From: Betaproteobacteria bacterium | GTDB taxonomy: Bacteria; Pseudomonadota; Gammaproteobacteria; Burkholderiales; Thiobacillaceae | Direction of reading: 5' to 3' | DNA: 11,887 nt | Assembly: GCA_020049245.1 (NCBI GenBank) | Contig: JAIFLB010000041.1 | Location: forward strand, 1-11,887 | Shown here: one piece after another, positions 5,438 to 11,887 of the stretch | How positions within the stretch are numbered: the stretch's first letter is position 1 | Layout of the letters: the number at the start of each line of letters is the position of its first letter | Notes under the pieces: model-generated | Database searches by the model: none | What the model was told of the DNA's origin: nothing | Seen by the model: the letters and a program-made list of their open reading frames with translations, nothing else | Made by a program: the position numbers and the translations under genes

Positions 5438-7591
5438 TCAGTCGCCTTTCGGGCCGTTATGGCAGTCGTAACAGCCCACTTTCTGGCCGGCTGCGTAGTT
5501 CACCGTTTTGCCATCGGCATTGAAGCTGCGTGCGGCTTTGACGGTGGACAGGATGCCGCCGCGATAGTCGGCGCCGTGACAGTAGGCGCAGGCGGTGCTG
5601 CTCTTCTCGGCATAGTCGCCGTGTTTTCCGACCCAAGCGCTGCCCACCGTATGCATGCCGTGCGGGCCTTTGTCGGCGGTCAACGGAACATTCTTGTGGC
5701 AGGAAGCGCATTCGCCGATGCTGCCTTCGCGACCCTGGACGTCTTTCGACAACACGTTGTCGTTGGCGTGCGAGCTGGGATATTCGGCATGGGTGCCGCC
5801 GTGGCAGGCTTCGCACTGCAAACCGCCGTGGCCCTTGCTGAAGCGGTAAAGGTTCTTGCCGGTGGCGGGGACGTTGGCGTTGGTGGCGTAGCGCGTGTCG
5901 GTCCATTTTTTCAGGATGCCGGTGGCGCTGACCGCAGCCAGTTCGCGTTTGCCGTCATGGTGGCAGGACTGGCAATCGGGCTGATCGAGCCAGCCGGTGC
6001 GCGTGCTCCTGCCGACGTTGCTCATCGTGCCGTGACAGCCTTGGCAGTCGATTGCCGCTTTGCCGTCGGTCAACACGGCATTGCCCATGACGCCGCGCAG
6101 GCACTTGGTTTCAGAGCCGGGGTGGCACTGGTAGCAGGCGTTGCGGTTGGTGATGCTGTCGAGCAAAACGCCGCTGGTGGCATCTTTGACCAGGGCGTGG
6201 CTGCTGTGTATCGCGGCGGTCAGCGGTTTGATGCCGGCAATGCCGGTTCCCGGCAAGGCGTTTGACGCATGGCATGACGCGCACAGAATCGGCTTGCCCG
6301 CCGTTGCCGTGGCAAACAGGCCGGCGGCGTTGTATCCCTTGGTTGCGAGCGCGTTCTTGTAGGTCGCGTTGGCGAGCGACTTTTCATCGTGCAAACGCAG
6401 GATATTCAGCTTGTACTCACGCTCCCCGGTTTCGCCCGCGATCCAGCCGGCGGCAGGCTTGGCAGCAGCTCCCGAGTTGGAGGCGTGGCAGGCGGCGCAG
6501 CTCATTTCATCGGAAACCGGCAACACGACGCGGGCTTGCGCCAGCTGTTTGCCGGTCGCATCCCGCGCAATCACCTTGACCATCGGATAGGGGTTCTTGC
6601 GACCGCTATCGTCATACGGCGTGATGGGTATGCCTTCAGCGACGAACTGGTTGCTGGCGGCATCCAGCGTCATCGTTTGCGGCGTGAACGAGGCGGTGGC
6701 ATTGCCGGTCAGACCCGTGCCAACCGGCAGATCGACGCCGAAGATGGACTTGGCGTACTGCCAGAAATTGGTTTTGCTGGAGGAAATGCTGTTGACCGAG
6801 CCGTCGGCGTCGGCCATGGCTTCGAAGGTCAGGGTGACGCCCGAGGTGACCAGCTTGTTGTTGCTGCTGTCGATCAATTGCGCATGCAGGTTGTTGTAGG
6901 GCGGCAGGATGGAGAATACCGAGTAGTCGCCGTCCATGCAGTGCATGCCGAGGTCGTTCCAGGCCAGCAAGGTGTGCGATGTACCGACTGTGCCGCCACC
7001 ACCACCACCGGTTGTGGTTGTCACGGTCACCGGGACGCTGAGCGTGGTTTTGCTGTCTTTCAGGGTGATCAGGGCTGTGCCAGCACTTTTGGCGGTCACT
7101 GTGGCTTTTGAACCGGACAGAGAAACCGTGGCGACAGCGGTTTTGGATGAGCTGGCTTTCAGGCTGCCGGAAACATTGGTCAGCGTGATCACCGACTTTG
7201 CCCCAACGACCAGATTCAACGTGGTTGGGTTGGCGGTCAATACGGGTGCGGCATTGACCGTCACCGGGATGTTGAGCGTGGTTGTCTTGTCTTTGGCCGT
7301 TATCCGCGCCGTGCCGACTGCCTTGGCGGTGACGTTGATTTTTCCGTTGGACAGACTGGCTGTGGCGATTTTTGAATTACTGCTAGTTACTTTCGCTGAG
7401 CCGGATATGTTGCTCAGAACCACCGTCGCCGTTGCCTTTGGGGACAGCGTCAATGCGTTGGGAGAAGCGGTCATGACCACTTTCGCACTGCTGCTTTCAG
7501 ATTTTTCCCGATCGGCAAATGCCGGCTGGGAAAAGAGTGCCAACGGCGCAACAAGCACCGCCACTCCAAGGATGAATCTCTTGTATGTCAT
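5438..7591 (-). CDS. Secreted nonaheme cytochrome c with two N-terminal Ig-like repeats
   Basis: 717 residues from an ATG at 7591. This start is preferred to an in-frame upstream GTG because AGGAGGT lies 5-11 bases before it and a clean signal peptide follows (1-26, QPAFA-D). Residues 37-112 and 116-190 are two similar Ser/Thr/Ala-rich Ig-like (Big_2-like) repeats, each with an AVGTA/SAGTA-[RL]-IT turn and ending IPVTV or VPVTV. A six-glycine linker (195-200) leads to a conserved block LLAWNDLGMHCMDGDYSVF (208-226), then nine CxxCH heme sites at 365, 437, 486, 516, 540, 593, 628, 668 and 707. There is no transmembrane tail, lipobox or PEP-CTERM. Such multiheme proteins carry electrons in the periplasm or at the cell surface; the Ig repeats suggest an extracellular or matrix-bound role. 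The partner and reaction are unknown. It is transcribed divergently from the DUF6502 operon. Confidence 0.88.
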   Translation of the reverse strand: MTYKRFILGVAVLVAPLALFSQPAFADREKSESSSAKVVMTASPNALTLSPKATATVVLSNISGSAKVTSSNSKIATASLSNGKINVTAKAVGTARITAKDKTTTLNIPVTVNAAPVLTANPTTLNLVVGAKSVITLTNVSGSLKASSSKTAVATVSLSGSKATVTAKSAGTALITLKDSKTTLSVPVTVTTTTGGGGGGTVGTSHTLLAWNDLGMHCMDGDYSVFSILPPYNNLHAQLIDSSNNKLVTSGVTLTFEAMADADGSVNSISSSKTNFWQYAKSIFGVDLPVGTGLTGNATASFTPQTMTLDAASNQFVAEGIPITPYDDSGRKNPYPMVKVIARDATGKQLAQARVVLPVSDEMSCAACHASNSGAAAKPAAGWIAGETGEREYKLNILRLHDEKSLANATYKNALATKGYNAAGLFATATAGKPILCASCHASNALPGTGIAGIKPLTAAIHSSHALVKDATSGVLLDSITNRNACYQCHPGSETKCLRGVMGNAVLTDGKAAIDCQGCHGTMSNVGRSTRTGWLDQPDCQSCHHDGKRELAAVSATGILKKWTDTRYATNANVPATGKNLYRFSKGHGGLQCEACHGGTHAEYPSSHANDNVLSKDVQGREGSIGECASCHKNVPLTADKGPHGMHTVGSAWVGKHGDYAEKSSTACAYCHGADYRGGILSTVKAARSFNADGKTVNYAAGQKVGCYDCHNGPKGD

Positions 7592-7635
7592 GACTACCTC
7601 CTGACCAGACCATGAAGACCGCGATGGCGGCTTGA

Positions 7636-7660
7636 ACACCCATGTTCACGCCATGGGTGT
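7636..7660. promoter_or_regulatory. Inverted repeat in the nonaheme gene leader
   Basis: ACACCCATG (7636-7644) and CATGGGTGT (7652-7660) are perfect 9-bp arms with a 7-base spacer, 45-69 bases upstream of the chosen start. It sits just downstream of a weak promoter candidate, so it could be an operator overlapping the transcription start or a 5' leader hairpin. Confidence 0.4.
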
Positions 7661-7664
7661 GTCT

Positions 7665-7693
7665 AAGTTATGTGTAAAAATATTCCACGTCAA
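7665..7693 (-). promoter_or_regulatory. Weak sigma-70-like promoter candidate for the nonaheme gene
   Basis: On the minus strand TTGACG (7688-7693) and TAACTT (7665-7670) are separated by exactly 17 bases. The -35 box is good and the -10 box is poor, so this is only a candidate. Transcription would begin near 7658, at the edge of the inverted repeat. Confidence 0.3.
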
Positions 7694-7822
7694 TAAGGCT
7701 TTGAATTAGTGGTTGAAGTTGTCAAGGTTGATGCGGAACGGAATGTAGTGGTTGGTTTTAATGCCAGTCAGCAGGTGGTATGAAATCAAATGCCACAGAA
7801 TCGCTCCCGGCTATTCGGTCGG

Positions 7823-7832
7823 ATATCGATAT
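7823..7832. promoter_or_regulatory. Palindrome upstream of the DUF6502 gene
   Basis: ATATCGATAT is a perfect 10-base palindrome about 40 bases upstream of the start at 7871, in the AT-rich part of the divergent spacer. It could be a regulator site, possibly for the helix-turn-helix protein encoded next to it, but a 10-base AT-rich palindrome can arise by chance. Confidence 0.2.
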
Positions 7833-7870
7833 GTGTGTGTAAATTACTCATATGTTAAAGTTTCCAGCCT

Positions 7871-8719
7871 ATGCTGATGAAAACCCGCGTCTCCCTGGCG
7901 CCACCGCCCGCGTTATTGATTGCAGTACGCAGAATGCTGCGTCCGCTGGCGCGTTTGCTGATGGCGCATGGCATTCATTTCCCCGCCTTTTCCGAGCTCG
8001 CCAAGAGCGTTTTCGTCGATGTCGCGGCGCGCGACTTTCCGGATGGCGGCAGCGGTCTGACCGATAGCCGGGTATGTCTCCTGTCTGGCGTGCATCGGCG
8101 CGATGTCAAGCGCTTGCGCGCCGATGCGCAGCAATATCAAGCGCCGCAATCGGTGTCGATGGGCGCGCAGATCGTCGCCCGTTGGTGCGCTGAAGCCGTG
8201 TATCTTGACCATCAACGACGGCCCAAGCCCTTGCCGCGTTTGTTCAGCCAGGGCGGGGAGGTGAGTTTCGAACGCCTGGTGGAGAGCGTCAGCAAGGATA
8301 TCCGCCCGCGCGCAGTGCTGGATGAGTGGTTGCGACTCGGCGTGGCGACGCTGGACGAGACGGACTTCGTTCATCTCACCGAGGCGGCATTCGTGCCCGC
8401 CAATGGCGTCGAGGAAAAGGCTTTTTTCTTTGGTAAAAACCTGCATGACCATCTGGCCGCAGCCACGCACAACCTGCTTGACGGTAAACCGGCCTATCTC
8501 GAACGCAGTGTGTATTACGACGGTTTGAGTGAGGAATCCGTTGAAAAACTGCGTCTGCTGTCACGCGAGCTGGGTGTGGCCGCCCTGCAGGAAATCAATC
8601 GTCAGGCGATGACGTTGCAACAACAGGATGTCGAGCGGGAAGGCGCCGATCAACGGATGACCTTTGGCGTCTATTTCTACGATGAATCGATGCGCAGCGG
8701 CGGAGGCCGCTCATCGTGA
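7871..8719 (+). CDS. DUF6502 family helix-turn-helix protein
   Basis: 282 residues from an ATG at 7871; another ATG two codons on is equally possible and neither has a strong ribosome site. The protein is soluble, with no signal peptide or membrane segment. The N-terminal part resembles a winged helix: RPLARLLMAHGI (24-35), FSELAKSVFVDVA (40-52), then a recognition-like LTDSRVCLLSGVHRRDVKRL (63-82). A later FFFGKNLHDHLAAATHNLL (185-203) and YYDGLSEESVEKLR (215-228) match what I recall of DUF6502 proteins, whose function is not established; they are often annotated as transcription-related. It is first in a plus-strand cluster and its TGA overlaps the GTG of the next gene, so the two are translationally coupled. 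DNA binding, perhaps control of its own cluster or of the divergent cytochrome gene, is inference. Confidence 0.78.
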   Translation: MLMKTRVSLAPPPALLIAVRRMLRPLARLLMAHGIHFPAFSELAKSVFVDVAARDFPDGGSGLTDSRVCLLSGVHRRDVKRLRADAQQYQAPQSVSMGAQIVARWCAEAVYLDHQRRPKPLPRLFSQGGEVSFERLVESVSKDIRPRAVLDEWLRLGVATLDETDFVHLTEAAFVPANGVEEKAFFFGKNLHDHLAAATHNLLDGKPAYLERSVYYDGLSEESVEKLRLLSRELGVAALQEINRQAMTLQQQDVEREGADQRMTFGVYFYDESMRSGGGRSS

Positions 8720-10266
8720 AGCGGTTGCGCCGCCTGGTTTTCGGGCTTGGGCTCTGGCTTTCCTTTGCCTACATTGCGCCGGCATTGGCCAATCCTTGCG
8801 CATTGCCTGGCAGCGAGGGTTGGGACGATGGCTCCGGCATGGGGGGCACCGGACTCAGCACGTCGGGTCTTGGCGGTACGGGGAATAGCCAAAGGAATGG
8901 CCAAAGGAATAGCCAAAACGGTTCCGGTATCGGCGGTACCGGACACGAGGCTGATGGCTCAGGCATGGGCGGCACTGGCAAACAGGCGAATTCCGGCATC
9001 GGCGGTACGGGCGTAGTCGGTCTGATCACCGGTTTCGCCAGTATTTGCGTCAATGGCGTCGAAATCCACTATGACGGCGACACGCCGGTCAGCATCGATG
9101 GCAAGCAGGGCGAGGCAGGGCAACTCGCCATCGGCCAGCTGGTTTCGGTTGAAGCGGATGGGCGCGGCAGTGAAATGCGTGCGCGGCGTATTTTTGTCAA
9201 TTCTGCCGTCGTCGGCCGCGTTTCCTGGCTTGCGCCGGATGGACAGTCATTTGTTGCCTTGGGGCAGTTTGTCCGCTTGGCGCCGGAAGACGTACCGATG
9301 AAAGAGGCAGGCAGTTTCCGTCCCCGCCTGGGCGATATGGTGCGAGTCGGCGGCCTGCGCGATGCCGTAGGCGTGGTACGTGCAACCCATGTCGAACGCG
9401 TGCGACCCGACACCCCGGCCAGCGTCACCGGCCGGCTAGATGCCGCTGGGAAAGGTGTCGGCCGTATCGGCGCCATGCCGGTGATGGGGATTGGCGCTGT
9501 CGGTGTCGGCGAGCAGGTTCGCGTGGTTGGCCAGGAACGGGCAGGTGTGCTGCTGGCGCAACGGGTTGAAATCAATCCCGCAGTCAAATTTTCAGAGAAG
9601 GTAGATCGCCTGTTATTGCAGGGCATGGTGCAGACGGATGCCCAGGGTGGTATCAGCCTTGGTTACACCCGCATCCAGCCGGCAAACCGAGCGGCTGCGG
9701 CGGTGTTGAATAACGCACAGGGACAGTGGGTGCGGGTTGAGATGAAGCCGCTGGCGGGCGGCAGGCTGGGTGTGACCGATGTTCACATCGACCGTCGCTC
9801 AGTTCGCCTTGATGGCGAGAAGGAATCGAAGGCGCAACAGGATAGGCGAACCCGGAGTCAGGTTATTCCTTTGAATCAGGTGAATGCCGAAAAGGCCCCT
9901 GGTGCACCCGAGATGCGCGAACACAGGCGGGAGCGCGAGTCTGAAGTGGTCGAACGACATGAGACAAGTGAGGCGCGTGGAGCCGAGCGCATGGAACGGG
10001 GTGAAGTTGAGCGGGTGGAGAGACACGAGGTTGAAAAAATTGAGGTTGAGAAGGTGGAAGTTGAAAAGGTGGAAGTTGAAAAGATAGAAAAGCCGGTGAC
10101 CGAGAGAGTGGAGAAGGTGGAGAAGGTGGAGAAGGTGGAGAAGGTGGAGAAGGTGGAGAAGGTGGAGAAGGTGGAGAAGGTGGAGAAGGAGAAGGTGGAG
10201 AAGGTGGAGAAGGTGGAGAAGGTCGAGAAACCCGAGAAACCCGAGAAACCCGAGAAACGGGATTGA
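8716..10266 (+). CDS. DUF5666-domain exported protein with GxGGTG repeats and VEK/PEK tail
   Basis: 516 residues from a GTG at 8716 that overlaps the previous stop (GTGA). The signal peptide is about 1-25 (IAPALA-N). Residues 41-99 carry five G-[MLI]-GGTG repeats. Residues 100-362 hold about four successive beta-rich units of DUF5666 type, each with a glycine-containing G[QDE]-x-V-x-V turn such as AIGQLVSVEADG (138-149), RLGDMVRVGG (204-213), GVGEQVRVVGQ (263-273) and AQGQWVRVEM (334-343). From about residue 398 the chain becomes charged, and 465-513 is almost pure VEK then PEK. DUF5666 units are OB-like and of unknown role. The tail recalls rigid Pro/Glu/Lys periplasm-spanning segments such as those of TonB, though this is analogy only. 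A barrel protein gene follows 13 bases later, suggesting a cell-envelope unit. Confidence 0.82.
   Translation: MKRLRRLVFGLGLWLSFAYIAPALANPCALPGSEGWDDGSGMGGTGLSTSGLGGTGNSQRNGQRNSQNGSGIGGTGHEADGSGMGGTGKQANSGIGGTGVVGLITGFASICVNGVEIHYDGDTPVSIDGKQGEAGQLAIGQLVSVEADGRGSEMRARRIFVNSAVVGRVSWLAPDGQSFVALGQFVRLAPEDVPMKEAGSFRPRLGDMVRVGGLRDAVGVVRATHVERVRPDTPASVTGRLDAAGKGVGRIGAMPVMGIGAVGVGEQVRVVGQERAGVLLAQRVEINPAVKFSEKVDRLLLQGMVQTDAQGGISLGYTRIQPANRAAAAVLNNAQGQWVRVEMKPLAGGRLGVTDVHIDRRSVRLDGEKESKAQQDRRTRSQVIPLNQVNAEKAPGAPEMREHRRERESEVVERHETSEARGAERMERGEVERVERHEVEKIEVEKVEVEKVEVEKIEKPVTERVEKVEKVEKVEKVEKVEKVEKVEKVEKEKVEKVEKVEKVEKPEKPEKPEKRD
8836..9012 (+). repeat. Five GxGGTG coding repeats
   Basis: The hexapeptide G-[MLI]-G-G-T-G occurs five times at residues 41, 51, 71, 83 and 94 of the DUF5666 protein, with spacers of 4-14 residues rich in Ser, Asn and Gln. 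A short internal duplication (GGAATGGCCAAA / GGAATAGCCAAA at 8893-8917) lengthens the second spacer. The repeats probably form a flexible or turn-rich linker after the signal peptide. Confidence 0.75.
10108..10257 (+). repeat. 9-bp minisatellite (GTGGAGAAG)n encoding VEK/PEK
   Basis: From 10108 there are nine exact GTGGAGAAG units, then GAGAAG with GTG missing (10189-10194), three more exact units, one GTCGAGAAA and three CCCGAGAAA units. Each unit is three codons, so gain or loss keeps the frame; the one 6-base unit also keeps it. The near-perfect identity implies recent expansion by slippage. The region just upstream (10030-10090) has older, degenerate VEK/VEVEK copies. Confidence 0.95.
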
Positions 10267-10279
10267 GGTCAGTGACGTC

Positions 10280-11074
10280 ATGAACCTGCAGCGATCCTAC
10301 ACACAGATTCGCTTTGCCCTTGTCGCTCCGTTTACCCTGATTGCCAGCGTCGTCTGGGCGGGTGAGTTGAGCTTGACCACCGGGTTGGATACCAGCACCG
10401 GCAAATACGGTAGCACTGCTTCCACTGTTGTCCGCTATGTACCGTTCATCATGAAGTACGAATGGGGCCGTTCCACCTTGAAGGCTACGCTGCCCTACGT
10501 CAGCATTACCTCGCCTGCCGGCGGCACTACGGTCACGCTGGATGGCAACGGCAACGTCATTTCATCCGGAGGCGCCGGGCCGCGCGTGACGCAATCCGGT
10601 TTGGGCGATGTCGTCGCCTCATATAGTTACAGTCTGATCGACGCGCCCCGGCACGGCTGGCTGGTCGATGTGTCGGCAAAGGTGAAATTGCCGACCGGCG
10701 ACGAAAGTAAGGGACTCAGCACCGGCGAAAGCGATTTCACCGTGACGAGCGACTTCTATTATCCAGCTGGCAATTGGACGCCATTTTTCACCCTGGGCTA
10801 CCGCATGCCGGGGAACCCGCCCGGCGGCACGTTGCAAAACGCCTGGCTGGGCGGCCTTGGCGTGGGATACAGACATTCCAATACTGATAGCACGGGGTGC
10901 ATGCTGGATGCGCGCCAGGCCAGCAGCGCTGGTTCGGCCGGTTCAAGAGAGTTGACCGCCTACTGGGTGCATAAATTCACCCCGGTCACCAAAGTTCAGC
11001 TTTACATTGTCAGCGGGTTCAGCGATGCGAGCGCGGATTACGGCTTGGGTGCGATGGTTTCGCATGCTTACTGA
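10280..11074 (+). CDS. Outer-membrane beta-barrel transporter-like protein
   Basis: 264 residues from an ATG at 10280; GAGGT overlapping the previous stop is a plausible ribosome site, at somewhat long spacing. The signal peptide is about 1-27 (SVVWA-G). The mature chain shows alternating polar/hydrophobic strands with turns, the block VKLPTGDESKGLSTGESDF (135-153), and a C-terminal Tyr, all typical of small outer-membrane barrels commonly annotated as transporter or 'meta-pathway of phenol degradation' proteins. The substrate is unknown and that annotation should not be taken as evidence of phenol metabolism. It is the third gene of the DUF6502-DUF5666 cluster, 13 bases after the DUF5666 stop and probably co-transcribed. 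A single Cys (207) lies in a loop-like segment near the C-terminus. No clear terminator follows. Confidence 0.75.
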   Translation: MNLQRSYTQIRFALVAPFTLIASVVWAGELSLTTGLDTSTGKYGSTASTVVRYVPFIMKYEWGRSTLKATLPYVSITSPAGGTTVTLDGNGNVISSGGAGPRVTQSGLGDVVASYSYSLIDAPRHGWLVDVSAKVKLPTGDESKGLSTGESDFTVTSDFYYPAGNWTPFFTLGYRMPGNPPGGTLQNAWLGGLGVGYRHSNTDSTGCMLDARQASSAGSAGSRELTAYWVHKFTPVTKVQLYIVSGFSDASADYGLGAMVSHAY

Positions 11075-11175
11075 TCGTTGCGCGCACTTCAAACCATCCT
11101 TACTTAGGACAATCAGCGACAAATTGAAATGTTACAGATGTAATAATTTCTTCCTTCTCAAGCAAAGGTTGTGTC

Positions 11176-11595
11176 ATGAGGCTTAATTCTCAGCGTAGCG
11201 CCGGTTTTACGTTGCTCGAACTGCTGGTAGTGCTGGTCATCATCGGCCTCCTGGTCGGTTATGTCGCGCCGCGCTATTTCAGCCAGGTCGGCAAATCGGA
11301 AGCCAAAGTGGCGCGCGCTCAGATCAAGGCGCTGGAGGATGCGCTCGATCAATACCGGCTCGATGTCGGCAAATATCCCGATGCTGAACAAGGCCTGCAG
11401 GCGCTGTTTACCCAGCCGGCCAATGAGTCGCGTTGGCAGGGACCGTATCTGAAGAAGGCGGTACCGAACGATCCCTGGGGTGCGCCGTATCAATACAAGC
11501 AGCCGGGCGAGCATGGCGAGTTCGATATCTTCACGCTGGGCAAGGATGCCCAGCCCGGCGGTAGCGCGGAAGCCGCGGATATCGGTAACTGGTAA
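11176..11595 (+). CDS. gspG: Type II secretion system major pseudopilin GspG
   Basis: 139 residues from an ATG at 11176. The prepilin signal is short and basic (MRLNSQRSAG) with cleavage expected between Gly10 and Phe11, giving mature FTLLE with the Glu5 needed for assembly. A hydrophobic helix follows (about 11-32). GspG-specific blocks are GKYP (65-68), PNDPWGAPY (97-105), EFDIFTLGKD (115-124) and ADIGNW at the C-terminus; the loop near 110-135 is where GspG proteins bind calcium. Pseudopilin subunits build the periplasmic pseudopilus that drives protein export across the outer membrane. A gspF-like gene begins 11 bases later, so the two form an operon. This order (G then F) differs from the classical gspE-F-G order. 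The 101 bases upstream include an AT-rich stretch (TGTAATAATTTC near 11138) that could hold its promoter. Confidence 0.95.
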   Translation: MRLNSQRSAGFTLLELLVVLVIIGLLVGYVAPRYFSQVGKSEAKVARAQIKALEDALDQYRLDVGKYPDAEQGLQALFTQPANESRWQGPYLKKAVPNDPWGAPYQYKQPGEHGEFDIFTLGKDAQPGGSAEAADIGNW

Positions 11596-11606
11596 GCGGT
11601 CGACCG

Positions 11607-11887
11607 GTGCAGTTCATCGTTTCAGCCCTTTCCGCACAAGGTCGGGTCACCCTCAACCTGGATGCGATGCATGCCGAAGCGGCCGCCGAGCAGGCGCAGC
11701 GGCAAGGCTTGACTGTGCTTCAGGTGAAACCGGCGGGCGCTGCCGGGGCGTTTGGATTGCCACTGGGTTTACCACTCCTGCAACGGCGTTACACGTTTCC
11801 GATCACCCTGTTTTCGCGCGAGCTGTTGTCTTTGCTCGGCAGCGGCCTGTCTCTGGTTGAGGCGCTGCAAACCCTGGCCGAAAAGGA
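11607..11887 (+). CDS. gspF: Type II secretion inner-membrane platform protein GspF, N-terminal part
   Basis: The frame is open from a GTG at 11607 to the right edge (93 complete codons). The start is chosen because the translation begins VQFIVSALSAQGRV, matching the usual GspF opening (F-x-Y-x-A-L-x-A-x-G-x), and because it lies 11 bases after gspG; no strong ribosome site is seen, so coupled translation is likely. Residues 22-43 (EAAAEQAQRQGLTVLQVKPA region) match the early alpha-beta segment. LFSRELLSLLGSGLSLVEAL (67-86) is the conserved start of the T2SSF cytoplasmic domain, where GspF contacts the assembly ATPase. The transmembrane parts lie beyond the window. PilC, the type IV pilus relative, is the main alternative, but the neighbouring gspG favours GspF. 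Confidence 0.85.
   Translation, partial: MQFIVSALSAQGRVTLNLDAMHAEAAAEQAQRQGLTVLQVKPAGAAGAFGLPLGLPLLQRRYTFPITLFSRELLSLLGSGLSLVEALQTLAEK

Noticed and set aside
5279..6265. Plus-strand open frame of 328 codons opposite the cytochrome gene
   Set aside because: It is Ala/Val/Gly-rich with no motif and begins inside a terminator hairpin; the opposite strand carries nine heme sites.
7592..7639. Extended start for the nonaheme cytochrome at a GTG 16 codons upstream
   Set aside because: The extra residues would precede the signal peptide, and AGGAGGT sits inside them at the right distance from the ATG at 7591.
10108..10257. Tandem repeats considered as a CRISPR array
   Set aside because: The units are 9 bases with no spacers and lie inside a coding frame.
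9799..10281. Minus-strand frame encoding a Leu/His-rich LLHLLHL protein
   Set aside because: It is the complement of the VEK minisatellite; the repeats keep every frame open, so the length is not evidence of a gene.

Overview
The window looks like a chromosomal segment of a Gram-negative bacterium, most likely a betaproteobacterium of the Rhodocyclales/Nitrosomonadales type. The signs are PEP-CTERM sorting tails of the VPEPETYALMLAGLGLVGF form, c-type cytochromes, a DUF6502/DUF5666 gene pair with an outer-membrane barrel, and type II secretion genes. The genus cannot be fixed from the sequence alone. Three kinds of evidence are used below: what is read directly, what is known of the families, and what is inferred.

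Left part (1-5001, all on the minus strand). Transcription order is right to left. A PhoX-like DUF839 protein with a PEP-CTERM tail (3637-5001) comes first, then a diheme cytochrome c peroxidase (2322-3503). Next is an orphan, decayed PEP-CTERM tail (2253-2300) with a strong intrinsic terminator (2196-2230). A PEP-CTERM glycerophosphodiester phosphodiesterase (GDPD) homologue (875-2041) follows, and last a phytase/esterase-like secreted protein that runs off the left edge (1-803). Three of these belong to phosphate-ester hydrolase families, two with near-identical PEP-CTERM tails. This suggests a surface- or exopolysaccharide-associated organophosphate-scavenging locus. Two of the three depart from catalytic signatures: the GDPD homologue lacks the HRG segment, and the PhoX-like protein has Ala where PhoX has an iron-binding Cys.

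Middle (5002-7870). A 436-base gene-free stretch is packed with inverted repeats and terminator-like hairpins. It is followed by a minus-strand gene for a secreted nine-heme cytochrome c with two Ig-like repeats, a glycine linker and a conserved pre-heme region (5438-7591). A 279-base divergent intergenic region holds further dyads.

Right part (7871-11887, all on the plus strand). A DUF6502 helix-turn-helix protein is translationally coupled to a DUF5666 protein with GxGGTG repeats and a long VEK/PEK tail encoded by a 9-bp minisatellite. A beta-barrel outer-membrane protein follows. After a 101-base gap come the type II secretion/pseudopilin gene gspG and the start of a gspF gene, cut by the right edge.

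The most notable items are the missing catalytic segment in the GDPD homologue, the orphan PEP-CTERM tail beside an apparently lower-GC peroxidase gene, the Ig-nonaheme cytochrome architecture, and the in-frame VEK minisatellite. No tRNA, rRNA, CRISPR array, transposase or integrase was seen.
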